Below the pieces are notes generated by a model. It was not told the origin of the DNA. It made no database searches and saw only the letters and a list, made by a program, of their open reading frames with translations. Shown here piece after piece: positions 13,265-25,895 of a stretch of DNA of 64,000 bases. Location: NCBI RefSeq assembly GCF_000524195.1, contig NW_020170445.1, forward strand, positions 2,019 through 66,018. Direction: 5' to 3'. Source of the stretch: Echinococcus granulosus (taxonomy: Eukaryota; Platyhelminthes; Cestoda; Cyclophyllidea; Taeniidae). Each line of letters starts with the position of its first letter. Position 1 is the first letter of the stretch. A program made the translations under genes and the position numbers.

Positions 13265-15415
13265 CTGTGGGCACAGTTTCATAAAAAAGTGACAAAGGGG
13301 CGGCAGAAAATATATACACCTACACCGAAGGGAAAAGAAGGAAACAAACGCCACTGAAATAACCTTGGAAGGAGGGATATCATTGGTCCGTGAGGCAGAC
13401 ATCAAGTAGAAAGGGTTCTAAATAATTCAATTACATAGCATAAAGGTGTTATCTGCGCAAGAACAATGGGAGTCACCAATGCACAACCTTGTAGGCGTTT
13501 GTTTTTCGCCATTCAGTTGGGTCACAGTTAGTAGGAAAAGGCACAAAGCCCATGTAATTCCAGCTTAACTACGTTTCAAGGGTAAAACAGACTACTACAG
13601 TTGAAATGCCCCCTTTGGGGTTTTATGTCGCATAAAACCGGGAAAATGGTATATAATTATCTACCAAGCAAGAAAATATAAACAAGTCACATATTTGCGA
13701 CGCCAGGCTCAAGTGAAAATAAAAGTTGGAGATCGGTTCATCAGCCAATCAGAAAAATGCGTGCTTATGAAATGACACCGACCCGGGAAGTTGGAGCCTT
13801 TTACAATTTTCTCATAATTTTAAATCAGTAAGTATCAAAAAAGGATTATGGAAAAGTTCCGCACTTCTTTTACTCAAACCTACCAAAATATTTTTCAAAA
13901 GCACCCCTCTACCGTTCTTCCATGGCAAGAGATTGTAGAAAAAGAGGCACACGTTTTTCAGACGCCTTTTATAACAAAGATAGAAAAAAGCACCGCGTGT
14001 ACACTTTGGCGACTGGAGTGCGGTGGCACTTTCTCCCTGTTGCTTTACGACAAAGTGAACAGCTATAAGGATTGGTGTAAAATAAGCAACTTGCAAACAA
14101 GGTGTCGCACCTCTAGGGGTTACGAGTCTACCCTGCTGAGTGAACACTGACGCTACGGAGAGGCGAGGGAGGGAGAGCGAGAGGAATAGATGGTGCAAAG
14201 AGCTTCCAGATGGCCGTGCTATTAATAGACTCAAAGCGACCACTTGGACGTTTATGGGAGGAGAGGAGAGGGGGAGGGAAAAATTGTACTGGTTTGGGCA
14301 ACAATAACCGAGGGAGGATATATGAAAGGGTTGATACCTGATTGTAAAATCTTCAAATCCTTGCAACCTATGGAAGAGTTTTAAAATCTAAAGAAAGTTT
14401 TTTAGGCACCACAAAGTCCCTTAGAAAGTTTTCTATTGCAGTGGTCTTTCGCCTGCCGCATTTAACTATGAAGGTCGCCACCTTGGTGTCATTGTGTATC
14501 GTGCATGTTTGTAGCCTCCTGTACACCGCGTTTCGTTGTTAAGATCATCAATGCTCGTTTTATGCACAGAGGGTCAAATTTTTAAATAAAGCACGCAGTT
14601 CTAGCACTGAAACAGCTTTGTTACATGTTTGTGATGTGACGGGAAGTGTGAATACCACTGCACGATATCATGCCCAGAGGAAAAGCGAAACACAGATTTA
14701 TAACTTGGGTGAAGGTCAAATCACCGTAGTTCCACCAACGCAAATTCTCTGCCTAAAGCGCCACACGAATACGTCAAAAGACGACATTAAAAAGCCTCAA
14801 AGATGCTAATGAGTGTAAAAGGACCTCTCCGTCCAGAGTCACCCTCCATTTCGGGAGCGGTCTGTTAGTCTAAGAAAAACTATTGCGCTTCTAAATTTAG
14901 GAACTGGGGTATTTTCACTTCTGAAATTGGAGGAGGGAAAGCCGCAAATTTCTAGCCCCCAAGTTTAGCGTCAAAACAACCCCCCCCCCCCAAAAAAAAG
15001 TGTTGCTTTTGGAGTAGTAGTCGTACGTCAATTTGCCCAACAAAAATAAAATTTTTTTGAGATTAGCTGCAAATCAAAACGAGATCCATGGGTGCAGACA
15101 CTTTGATCTGGATAATATTACATCGACCACAAATGAAAAATGTCAGACTGCCTTCGCCTGCCTTCATGGATTTATAAATCATAACCCGGCCTATGGTGCA
15201 TTTTTATTGGTCCACCAGCCAGCCAATCAAAACCGGTATGGGATTACACTAGGGCTGACGACTGCATTTGGAAGGACAAAAATAACCTCGCATCGGTGGT
15301 CTCTTACATCCCAACTTTGACCAAAATACAAGAAAGATAACTTAAACGATCCGCTCCAAAGAAAAAAAACAGTTCTATTAGAAGAGAGATTCTCTAAAAA
15401 GGTGAGGAAACTCAC
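13265..15415. other. Probable intron of the TOM1-like gene; little else seen
   Basis: The last TOM1-like exon found ends in a consensus donor at 15415, so this stretch should be intronic on the minus strand. A 12-nt C run lies at 14980-14991. I looked for the GAT domain expected after a TOM1 VHS domain and could not find it here. Confidence 0.45.
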
Positions 15416-16509
15416 TGTAGATGATTGTTGTGGTGGAGGAAGAGTTTTACATTCTATGGGAGTGGGAAATTGGACGCCTTTTCTTCGAAGTGCTGTGTAG
15501 ACCTTTTCCAAATCGCGTCGTCCTGGAACATCCCAGGATGCATCGACCCAAGACTAGGTTAAGCAGTGAATCGCAATATCACCAGAAAGTGCAAATAGTC
15601 AGATGGCAAATTGAGAAAGGAGCAAACGTACCTTAATGAGAAATAGAATTTTAGTTTGTAATTGAATCGGCGGATTGTGTTTGGGGAGAAGAACTTTGAT
15701 GAGATCGTGAAGAAAGTCGCGGTTGGCGACCTGAGCTTGAAAGCGGCGACCACAATTTTTGAGACAGGCTTCAATGAGAATAAGGGTGTACCAAATGCTG
15801 ATGTGATCCTTGCCCGCCGATGAAGTCAAGCGTTTTCGAATGGCGCGAATGGCTTCCTTTGGCCTATTAAAGAAAATAATAAGGGTAGAAGAAGACGAGA
15901 ATGTTACCCTTCATCTGTTTCGCCTAGAGCGTCACAAATCTCCAGCACGATAGTCCAGTCTATTGCCAACTTTCCACTATCTGTGACGCGCTCTACAAAA
16001 TAAGAACGAAGTAATAAAGTGCAATAGACTTGAAAGTTTATGGCCCCAGTGCGGTGAAGTGCTAGTAGAAAAAACGATAGGCTTTAAAATTGCATTACTA
16101 TTAAAAGGTGAGTTCAAGTTAGTAATGGCCAACTGTACACAAAGACGGTAATGTTAGGAAATGGTGTGCCAAAACTCACGCGTGTTTATTAAAATATGGA
16201 GCAAAGTGAAGAAACCAAAAGCACAACACCCTATAAGCTCCACAGCACAATAAAAATCAAAACCATTACCCACTTCTAAAACAGAAATAAAGCGCCACAA
16301 AATCAAATTCAAAAACAGAAACAGACCACAGTCCCAATTATGTAAAGCAGTGAAAACAGTAACCAAAAATACAGAACGTCAAAGATGCTAGAACAAATAA
16401 CTAATAGGACCTGGTTAAAAAGTTCTCCTGTAATTAAAACTAAAGTAGACTTACCTATAAGAGTACCGACGCGGGTTGAATATGGGTGACTTTGAAACAA
16501 ATTCTGCAT
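15416..16509 (-). CDS. TOM1: TOM1-like VHS-domain protein, 5' half
   Basis: Target-of-Myb proteins bind ubiquitinated cargo and clathrin/Tollip on endosomes. Four exons were resolved: 16455-16509, 15908-15992, 15632-15863 and 15416-15553, joining in phases 1, 2 and 0 to give 170 residues with no stop. The start is the ATG at 16509; the frame opens earlier only through a GTG. The product is an almost complete VHS domain (residues about 8-155). Diagnostic stretches include DWTIVLEICDALGETDEGP, CLKNCGRRFQAQVANRDF, LPKHNPPIQLQTKILFLIK and LRRKGVQFP, each closely paralleling human TOM1. GAT-domain and tail exons must lie at lower coordinates and were not found, so TOM1 versus TOM1L is not resolved. 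Introns are 462, 44 and 78 nt. The gene is divergent from DNAAF3. Confidence 0.9.
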
Positions 16510-17193
16510 CGCAGCCCGAGATTCAAGGACGAACGGGGCACTCACATAATCCGCTGCCTCACTCTAGCGGTTATTCAATGTAATTGAAAAGCTAAAACAA
16601 ACTTGTTAATTACAATAATAGCTTTCTCTTTTTTGCTTTCCTGCAAGCAACTTTGCGAAAGTTTTAACGCCTAAAACAGCATGGTAAAGCATTTTACAAA
16701 CACTTTGTTAAATGGTCGTTTTTAAAAAATGGGGGCATTAATTTTGTGTAAACTTTAACATATGATTCTAACACATAGTACGTTTATCATTTTATACAAC
16801 TGTGAAAGATAGACACCTTGCTTTGGGCGAAAATATAGTCAACATATAGGCATGACTTCGCTAACCCATGATCTACATATTTTACTAGAGCAACCATTCT
16901 CAGCCATCCACTCAATTCAAAATGTGCTTAACGAGTGAGGTTATTTTCAACCGTGCTTGGTTGTTTTTAACAGGTGTAAAAATATATGTTTTTTGAGATG
17001 CGTGTATCCATGTCATTCAGGGTTTGAAACGCTTACCTTACATGAAAAGTGGATTTTCCGAAGACTTCTTTTTATCTACACAGAGGAGCATTTAAATTGG
17101 AATGTTAAATTGGCTTTAATATTGGCTTTGAAAACCTGTTTAAGTTTTTCGTTCTCGTAGTTACGCAATGGCGGTTTTTTGAGTTCGATATAC
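16510..17193. promoter_or_regulatory. Shared intergenic region between divergent TOM1-like and DNAAF3
   Basis: The two start codons face away from each other across 684 bp. This space must hold both 5' UTRs and probably both promoters. It is AT-rich and no clear TATA box was seen at the expected distance from either start, so transcription start sites are not assigned. Confidence 0.5.
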
Positions 17194-20100
17194 ATGTTCC
17201 ATAACGAGTCCGAAGCTTTGGGTTATATTGCATGGTGGGGTTTAAGTCCCGCTATAAATTTACTGAATAATGACTTTTGTAAAGACAGCACAAGTATTTT
17301 TCCCCATCCTTTTTGATGATTAGTTAACATTTATTGCTTTGGTATGGGCGATACACGGCACATTATAAAAACCATTTCTCAATCCATGGATTGTAAGCAA
17401 AGATACAAAGTAAGATAATGCATCCCTTTATAATGACAGTTTAACGTGTTTGAAAGGAGTATTGAGTTAGTTGCACGACATATTTTGCAATTGTATATTG
17501 TTGGTATTCCAAATGAGAAAATGGGGCTTCAAGGTAAAAGGGCATCCTTTATCCTGGCATATTTTTAAAAGAAAAGACTGAGCGATTTCTTGAATTATAC
17601 GGGAACACCCTTATCCGCGAAACCACCGAAACTTGGTTGAATGACATTGCAACTTATCTTATTAAGTAAAACTAATGCTGCCATTTTGAATTGTTTCACT
17701 TAGTATAGTCACTGATACTGGCATCTTTGATCAATTTCTTCCTTACATATCAGTAAATAAGTTGAAATCAAAGGATCGTGATCATTTGGAGTGCGTACTT
17801 AAGTCATGGCGCCGAAAAAATCTCCCAAAATTCGATATTTCCACGTATTGGTAAGTTCACATATATCAGGTATTATTATCCGATGAACTGTTTGCTGTAG
17901 GAATTCAAGAGTTCGACAACATCTTGGTGTACGCTATGATGCCATTCCGAACGTCTTTGATTGGGATTGTTCCATTGTTCTCCGTGATCGAGGTGTACGT
18001 CTGATCTTTGGTTATTCATTTGTTTCTACTTGCTTCCGTCTAAGTAAAATATTTATTCACTGAGCCTATTAGACAAAAACCACTTGTACATTGTTATCGC
18101 CTCCTCACTTAAACAGATAAAGAGAGGGCGGTCTATCTTTAGTCTGGCAGACTTTCTGTGCGGTCCTCGTTCATAATCTGTATGTGGGAAGATGTTGCCC
18201 TTCTGAGAATCATTTATCTGGTACTGTCCTTTGTTATCTTCCTCTGCGATTAATCATGCTGAGTCTTCTGCCTTTACTATTTCTGGTAAAATGCTCTCCA
18301 CTTTTCAAGGCATTTTCATGGTTGAGTCTAACCAAAATTTTCAGATTAAAACAATCGACAGTCGTGAATACAGCCGATGGCGCAGCACGGGTGTTGCCTT
18401 TACCCCACGCCAAGCTAGTTACCTTTCTCCGAATCGGAGCTTGGCCTCACCTCGCTACTTCTCGCACAGTCAATGTACTGGTGATCTGGGTGGATCGACG
18501 CTGATTGGCTACTGGGGTGATATTGTCTGTTCGCCATTTCTGGCCTTTGGTACTTTCACAGATCGCAGACCGGAGTTAGCAAGAACCCTCCCAGGTGGAA
18601 GAATAATCTATGGGGCCTCGGTGCTATCTGAACTGAATTTAAGGTGTTTTCTGTGGGAGATAGCACATGGTCGAAAAGCTCCACCTACTATTGCTTCGAC
18701 AGAATTTGGATTGGAAGAGAAAGGTAGGTTCCGAACACGTTTTTCCATCTCCTACTTTGAGTAAAGTCAGTGACAAATTCTTGTCTTATCTTTAAAGTTT
18801 ATTGGTTGAATTATAGGGAAGGATTAGTGGCTGCTTGGTTGTAACCTCCTCTAATTAACACGTATATGTGACGCTCTCTTACAAACCAATAATATTTCAC
18901 AAACAGGGTCTTTACTGTTAAGAAATCCGAGTCGACGAGGAGTTCAGAGAGTGTGTGTGCTCCTGCTGGTCATGGTGATAGGGTCCTGGAGTATAGATGG
19001 CCACCATACCCATCCAACTCATATCTCTTTGACTACTCCCACAATTAAGCAATCGGGAGAGATTAAGTGACATCAAGAATCTTGGGACTTTCTAGATCTG
19101 TGGGAATTAGATCCGAAAGGGTAGACAACACACTCCTACTTGCTTATCTGAGTTCGGCACTAAAGACCTGTAAAATGATAATTGGTCACGCTAATTTGTG
19201 TCCCAAACAATAGTAGAAATTGGTGTATCATGCTGTCCTTGACTTTGGTAGAAGAATTATATTCCGTCTTATTCTTTTGAGTAGTATAAGATGAAGTCAA
19301 AGAATTAAATATCTGAGCTGTGGTGATGGATTGTCCTTTAGGGCAGACTGTCATTAACACCCAACTTCTTGATGAGCACCAATTCTGTTGAGAGAATAAC
19401 CAGGACACAAAGATTTCAGGGCCAAATGGCTTTAGCGCCATCAGCCTATGAACAACCAGAACATGTTGTCTGTGTACCTGTCCTTTCAGTGACGCGTTTA
19501 GACAGCATTTTGATTGATCCTGACCCCTTTTTGGACATTGGCGGAAATCAGCGAGGCACCTAACTGTGGAATATTTCTAAAACACTCAAATGAAAGGAAG
19601 TTTGCAGTAATTTTTGACGGTTTTAGAACGAAAAGGCTACTTCTGGGTTAGTAGGTATCTCCATCATAGACATTTTTTAAAGATGGCTAGAATTTTTTTA
19701 GACTTTATCCATAAGTAAATTTTGCGAAAAAAATTTACTAATAGGTTTATATAGATATTATCCGTTTCTGGCACTTTCCGTTTCCTTCTTTTTTCCACTA
19801 TTTCCTTTTACTGATTAATTCCTGTTTTTGCTGACACGAAGATGTTTAAGGTGGCGCCAATGCTTTTTTAAACAATTATTCACCTTATCCAAGAAACTAA
19901 CCAAAAAAATCAACTACTTCACCTCAATAGATGAGAAAATGGATGGGAGCAATGAAGGTGGCTCTAGCAGTGGGAAAGTGGCAGGTAGGATTGCACATCC
20001 AATGGTCTTAATTTACCCCAGATAAGGAGGTAGGCGAGGAGTCGGAACCCAAAAAGAACAATGAAAATCCCTCGGGTAAGCAAGCTGCTTCTCCTTGAAG

Positions 20101-22754
20101 CATAAAAGAAATAGTTCTTTGTACGAGGCAAAATTAATCGTAAGTTGTAGAGAAGGCGGGATATTTGAAAATGAGTGACGAAAACATAAAAATATTTATT
20201 AGAGCTAAGTAAATTAATTTTTCAAAGAGGCTTTTTAAAAACAGACCTTGTTGTTTGGTAGCTGAGCGACCCGAGGGAAAAATGGAAAATGTACCGGGGA
20301 GCGGAGACATATCGGGTAGGCACTTGTCAACTTTCACTTATCGAATTGTTCACAATGACAAAGTTGCAAATTCTTTTTTTCCCTTTTTACAGACGAAAAA
20401 TCATATAAGACTGTTGATAGTAAACGGGAGTGCACGCCAGGTGGGTGCTTGTCAATGACACTTCCGATTTCTTTGCTATTTTGTGCATCATGTATGGCAA
20501 AGGGTAGCAAGTTTCGTACCTCTTTTTGCTTTCAAAATTTGCGTATTAGGTTGGGTTTTTAAACACCTTTTGTCTTTAAGATATTTCAGGTGAGGCTCTT
20601 GATTCAAAGGAGAAGAATAAAGACGCATTGGGTAGGCACCTACTTATTATATATTTGACATCTTTTTCATCGGTAAACCTTTGAATTTGTAATTCTTTTT
20701 CATGGGATTACTGTTAATGCTATGTCTATCATTATCATTTTCTGGAAAAGTATATTCAAAACCAGGCTCAAAAATGCAAAACGCATTGAATGCTCGTTTT
20801 ATTTTGCGACAAACCTGGCAACCGATAAGTTTTAAGATTTCTTGCCTGTGATTGCAGCACCTACATCTTTTTCTTCCTCTTTCTACAACTTTTCTTTGGC
20901 AGAAGAACAAGGCGGGAGTACCGCAACCGGACCTAAAAGCCAAAGCTCTTTGCGTAGGTGTTAAATAGTTGTATGCAAATTTCCCACCTATGTTAATTTG
21001 ACTCAGTTATTAAAGAAGTTGTTAAAACAAATTGCTTTTTACAGAAGATCATCCAAACAAAATGTGTAAGCAAGTGGTTTATTAGGTAAGTAAAATGATA
21101 GGCCGCAAGGCAAATAATCGTTAGGTTGTTTTTGGGCAAAATAGACAAGTCAAAAGTGGTCTTTATGCACGATTATGTGGTCCTACTGTCTAGTCCAAGA
21201 AACATTTCTGCTTGTTTAACTAAATCTTAGACGTTTGGTGAGCTGCCAAGCGCGGCAATTGAGTATTGGTGTTGAAAAGCATCTCAATTGCTTTATACAA
21301 TTATTTTTCAGGAATTAAGTCGGATAGCCTCTTAAATCCTTTATTTGGGTCCTTTAATTTTTATGCTTGAAAAGTCATTGCAATTTCGTTGGCTCATCAT
21401 AATGACGTACAGTTCTGATGCATCCCTTGCTGGTATCTTTTTTTCTGAAAAAATGGGGTGGAATATCGTGATAGCAGTCAGATTTGTCTGAGACTGTCAA
21501 GCCACCCGCCTGTAGTGTTTTCCTCTGTAAGATTTTTTTAATATCCGCACTTAAATGTGATTGCAGAACTCGTGCCTCGAAGGTACAAATTAAAGTCAGG
21601 GCTGCTTCGCTCCCTCGGCGCTGCAGCCGAGGTGTGTGTGCTTGGATCAGTAAGCCAGAGCCGTCTCAGCCGATGTCGGAGATGAAGTCTCCTTTTTCTT
21701 AAATTACCTAACTGGTTTGACGATCGCTGAGTCATTTAAAAGTGTACAACCACAAAGAGTTATGATAGGACCAGGAGCATTTGCAGATAGTGGATGTCGA
21801 GGTTACTGAATGGTTCTATGAGATAGCTTGTGGGAGGTTTCTAGGGCTTGTCACGATGACGCTCAGACGGTTTCAGCTCGTATTTACGCCATCATGACCA
21901 CTGTTTTCTGTCCTGTTTTTAAAAACTGATGATAAAAATAAAAAGCAAGTGATCTAAGTTCGAAGAGTGCCTAAATCTCAAAAATTTATTTTTGAGATAT
22001 TTTTTCTCGAGTATTATTGCTGCCGCAACGTTTTATATTGCTAATAAGTCGTTCTGTGGGGAATCTGCATATCCAGCGCTGTTAACCACGACGTGGTACT
22101 AGAATTCCGCTGTTCATTCACGTGAGGTCTCTAAAAGTGCTGGAGATAAAATCTTTAACTACCAAGAGGGGAGGGGTGACACAGAGCCTGCTTCATTTCA
22201 ATTGTAACCTTCCTCTACGCTTTAGCCAAAACAGACGTCAATTTATGTGAACGATTTGAAGTTGACTTCTACCCTCCGGGAACCACCTTTGTGGATCTAA
22301 GCACACGTCTTCGTTCCCGATTTGTGGAGGAGCAGGATAAGGCCTCCATCGTTTACGTCGGCTGCTCATCACTTAGTCTGCTCAACAAGGCCTCCAAGGA
22401 TCTGCTAGATGTTTGTACCGACGATTGCCGACTTATCATTGAGTCTATCCTGTAGGTGAGCCTGCATTTGTTCTTTTCGTGCGCGCAACTGCCTTTTATG
22501 CTGAAATGAGGCTAATCGCTTCACAGCTACATCATCGGAATGAAGGAGGGCGACATACGGGGCTACGTGAAAAGGGCTGAGGAGACCGCCAACTCGTTAG
22601 GATTTAAGGTAAGTTTTGACATTTTTGTTGAAACCATTTCAGTAGATATGCTATTGACAGTGAAAATTCCTTCATTTAGTTGGAAACACCCGTCGATCCG
22701 ATGCGAGACCATCACTTGTACTTTGTTCGAGGCAGTGGGAAGATATGTGAATAG
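17194..22754 (+). CDS. DNAAF3: Dynein axonemal assembly factor 3
   Basis: DNAAF3 acts in the cytoplasm with chaperones to pre-assemble dynein arms for motile axonemes. My model has 17 coding exons: 17194-17278, 17324-17409, 17440-17533, 17572-17665, 17704-17850, 17901-17994, 18345-18723, seven micro-exons between 19931 and 21065, then 22226-22451, 22527-22608 and 22680-22754. Total is 1686 nt, 561 residues; human is of similar length. Family matches include the N-terminal WWGLSPA, VARHILQLY, EKMGLQ, RVRQHLGVRYDA, RWRSTGVAF and GYWGDIV, then C-terminal IVYVGCSS and the helix before the LETPVDP end. The start ATG at 17194 puts WWGLSPA near the N-terminus, as in human. The exon 6 donor is taken as GTACGT at 17995, because it restores the human-like join; an alternative pair (17992/18310) adds about 12 residues. 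Introns 1-5 are only 45, 30, 38, 38 and 50 nt. Confidence 0.93.
19931..21065 (+). other. DNAAF3: Array of seven symmetric micro-exons inside DNAAF3
   Basis: Micro-exons lie at 19931-19984 (54 nt), 20022-20075 (54), 20262-20315 (54), 20393-20440 (48), 20590-20631 (42), 20903-20953 (51) and 21045-21065 (21). Every one is phase 1 at both ends and a multiple of 3, so any subset can be skipped without a frameshift. Most donors read GTAGG or GTAAG. The peptides are hydrophilic and low in complexity, mostly opening with an acidic residue pair (for example DEKMDGSNEGG, DKEVGEESEPKK, AERPEGKMENV). The first three are exactly the same length, suggesting tandem exon duplication. Together they add 108 residues at the position of the disordered linker of human DNAAF3. 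One intron within the array (19985-20021) is only 37 nt. Individual micro-exons could be wrong; the shared phase argues for most of them. Confidence 0.75.
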
Positions 22755-25700
22755 AAGGGCAAAGTTTTAACAAACCATGTTTAAAAGTTTTTAGACTGAA
22801 AACAAAATGCATCCCCCACCGAGATTTTGCCTTTAAATAACATTCTGTTCTGGGAAATTTTTTGTTTTACCTAAAGCTATTTTAAGACACTTCATTTGCA
22901 CATCTGTATTTTCTTTGGAGCTGCCGAGAGTGGGATCAGTAGGCGCAGATTGTTGTGTCTGAGTGTGCTACGGATGTACTTCTGTCTGGAAAGTCAGCTA
23001 TTCTTACTGCAATTTAACGCACAACTCGTTTGTGTGGTGTGAAGCAGACTGTAGAACTTTCGCACAACTTGTGGTGAGGAGGATCTCTGTTTCTCTATTG
23101 TGGGAAAAGTACCGAAGTAGCACCAATTCATAGCCCCCTTTAGGTGAGACCACTATAAAGGCAAATTTCTCCTCTGCCAAGCAGAATTGGGGAGCGCTAG
23201 ACATCTGGCTGGATGCTGCTGCAATTACGAGGAATGACGGCTGAATTTTGGAGTCGGAAAGATGAGTCGCATCTACGCTCTAATTTGCAACAGGCAATGC
23301 TTCTCAAAAGGTGGTGCAATCCTGAGAATAAACCAGACCAAGTACTTCTACGCAAAATTTTGTCGCAATATAATCCAAAAGGTGTTGTGTTTTCACATAG
23401 AAACAGCTGGAAGTTTTTGCAAGAACGCAATACTCACATTAATACGCCCATTTATAGCGGTGCTGATTCGATGTGCTTGTAAATATAGATAATTTATTCC
23501 CTAAAATTGCTAGGATTTGCGTCGATTACACTCATTGTTTCCTCAAATTCTGCTCAATGCATGCATCCAAGAAGCCTTCCAGCTAGCTCTTCAAAATGTA
23601 TTGCTTTTGCGAATTTTAAAAACGCTAGATCATATAAACAAATAACACAGATTAATTATGGACTGCAAGTATATTAACTACAAATTGCAGCCAAATTTTA
23701 CAACGAATTTCCAATATAATTTGAGATTTAGATTTGATTTTAATCAACTTGAGCAAGGAAAATAGGGATTAAGGTGTATTACTTTTAAATTGTTTGCAAG
23801 ACCAAAAAGATGTACCGTAAATTTGTTTGTTTTCCATTAAATGCCCTAAAACCAATTTACCAGCCTCGAAAAGAATATTTTGTTAGCAACGAGTGTTTAC
23901 AATAGATAATCCCAAAATCAGAATTATCTGCGATATTTTTTGTTTACATTGTCTAAAAGCAAGCAAAGACAAAGTAGCATGATCTGAAGAAGGCAATTAT
24001 AATCATGAGGTTGTTAGTGCAAAATGAGACCGAACTGGAAGTTCAGACACAACTAAATAGGCTAGGGAAATTTAATCAGATTTTTATAAGGCGAAGGAAG
24101 ATTTACGCCATCTAGGTAAACACTTTTTTCCCAAAGGGCCTTCACTTTCTCTCTAGTACTGCGCACTAGAGCCTCCTCTTGAACCACAAATCGTTTCTGA
24201 TGTCCTTCGGCCTTGCATGTCAAATTTGGTTTCTAAATTACGATGCGCAGTTGTAAAATGCATTACTCGATGCTGATACAGCACAGAGGTTGACGAAACG
24301 ACTCCAAAGTGGACTTTAATGTTGACATCGCAATGAAATATGTGTGACACCTGCATACCATGCAACATTAGATGGAGATTAGCTTCAAGGTCTGTCGTCT
24401 GTTTTCAATTATTCACTGACTGACTGATTGTGCGCAGGAGTGGTTGACACTGTCATGCAAAAGGAGATGGCTTCTCTACTGCATTATCCGTCCCACCTTT
24501 CTAAAGCAATACTTCCCCAGAGCCTAGTTTACTGCAGGTAAAATCTCTTAAAATAGCATTATTAACTCGCCGAAGGTCAAGCACCCACCAGGCTTGGAGT
24601 CTCTTTCACAAACCTGGATAAAGAATGCTATCCTTTTAAGAAGGTGCAAGATCTCATGACGCTACAAAGCCTACTTGAGGAGACAGGGGATAAGGAGGTA
24701 TTGCCTTACCCTAATCATCTGTATTGTTTCAAGTAACTATGTGAAAAAAGCATAACACAACGGATTTTTGCTTTTATCATGAATCAATGCAAGGATAGGT
24801 CTTCCACGCGAGCCGAGCTTTCCCCACACTCGCCCGTTTGCTATTCTTTGGAGTGTATTTGCATCTGGAACAGCTTCCTAGCTAATTATTTGTAATGTGC
24901 TTTTGAAACCTTTAATCAAAGCAGAGTTGGTCCCACGCACCTCAAATGCCGACAGTGATGAATCTGCACTGCTGGCACCCGCACACTGCAGCCCTCCACA
25001 CCCGGACTGCGATCAAGTGCTGTTACTCAGCCCCTACTTTGCATCAAATTGGTGCTCTTTTAAAGCAAACACTTGAGAGCAGCCAGATTACTAGCCAAAA
25101 GTAATTATATGGCAAGATTAAATGCTAAATATTTCTACAAGCCGTGTCAGAGGAGTAATGCGGAAATATCTGCCGTAAATATAAGATAGTAACTTTTACT
25201 ATGAGCTTCATTCGGCAATTTAATTCAAGAATTTCTGTGATTCTTCTACCAAAAGAGTATAAGAGTATTAACTGACAGCCCAGGATTTAATTATCCACCA
25301 CTTTTTTGACATTTTCCACATCGTTTGCAATTATTACTAACTAGCATTCAAAAGCATGATGGCTGGAAAAAAAGGCTGCTTTATTGCTGGCTTCGTACTG
25401 TGAATGTAGTAACTTATTCACATTTTTTCACGAATTCTAACTCAAATGCACCAAGGCATACCATAGGAAGGCGATTCAACACAAAATATCCACATAAGCA
25501 ACGATGCCTCATGAGTAGGCGTCAATTGATTAAATTACCTTAATGCATTAAGCCGTATTTAAGACGATTTATATAATTTCCTTAACGATTTTATCAGGAT
25601 ACCATTTCAAACTCTTGTCCGTTTATATCATCAAAGGTGTGATCATCATTGATTCACCTAAACAATAACAAAATTATTACTAGACTTAAAATGACAAATC

Positions 25701-25895
25701 CTAGCTGTTTCTATAGGGCATTATTAATTTTACTGCTTATATGTAGTCGGGTAGTTAGGTTGCATATTTTCATATAAGTTAAAAGTTGGAATTCATTGAC
25801 AAGACAAAATCGTGAAACTTGAAATGGTCCATTGAGAGATGATAAAACAGAGACTTTGAGACGAACTGACAAAGTCGAAATGTGTTTTAACGACC
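22755..25895. other. 3' flank of DNAAF3; no gene seen
   Basis: AT-rich sequence with only short frames. No ATG-led frame here has splice sites or protein-like composition that I would defend. Confidence 0.5.
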
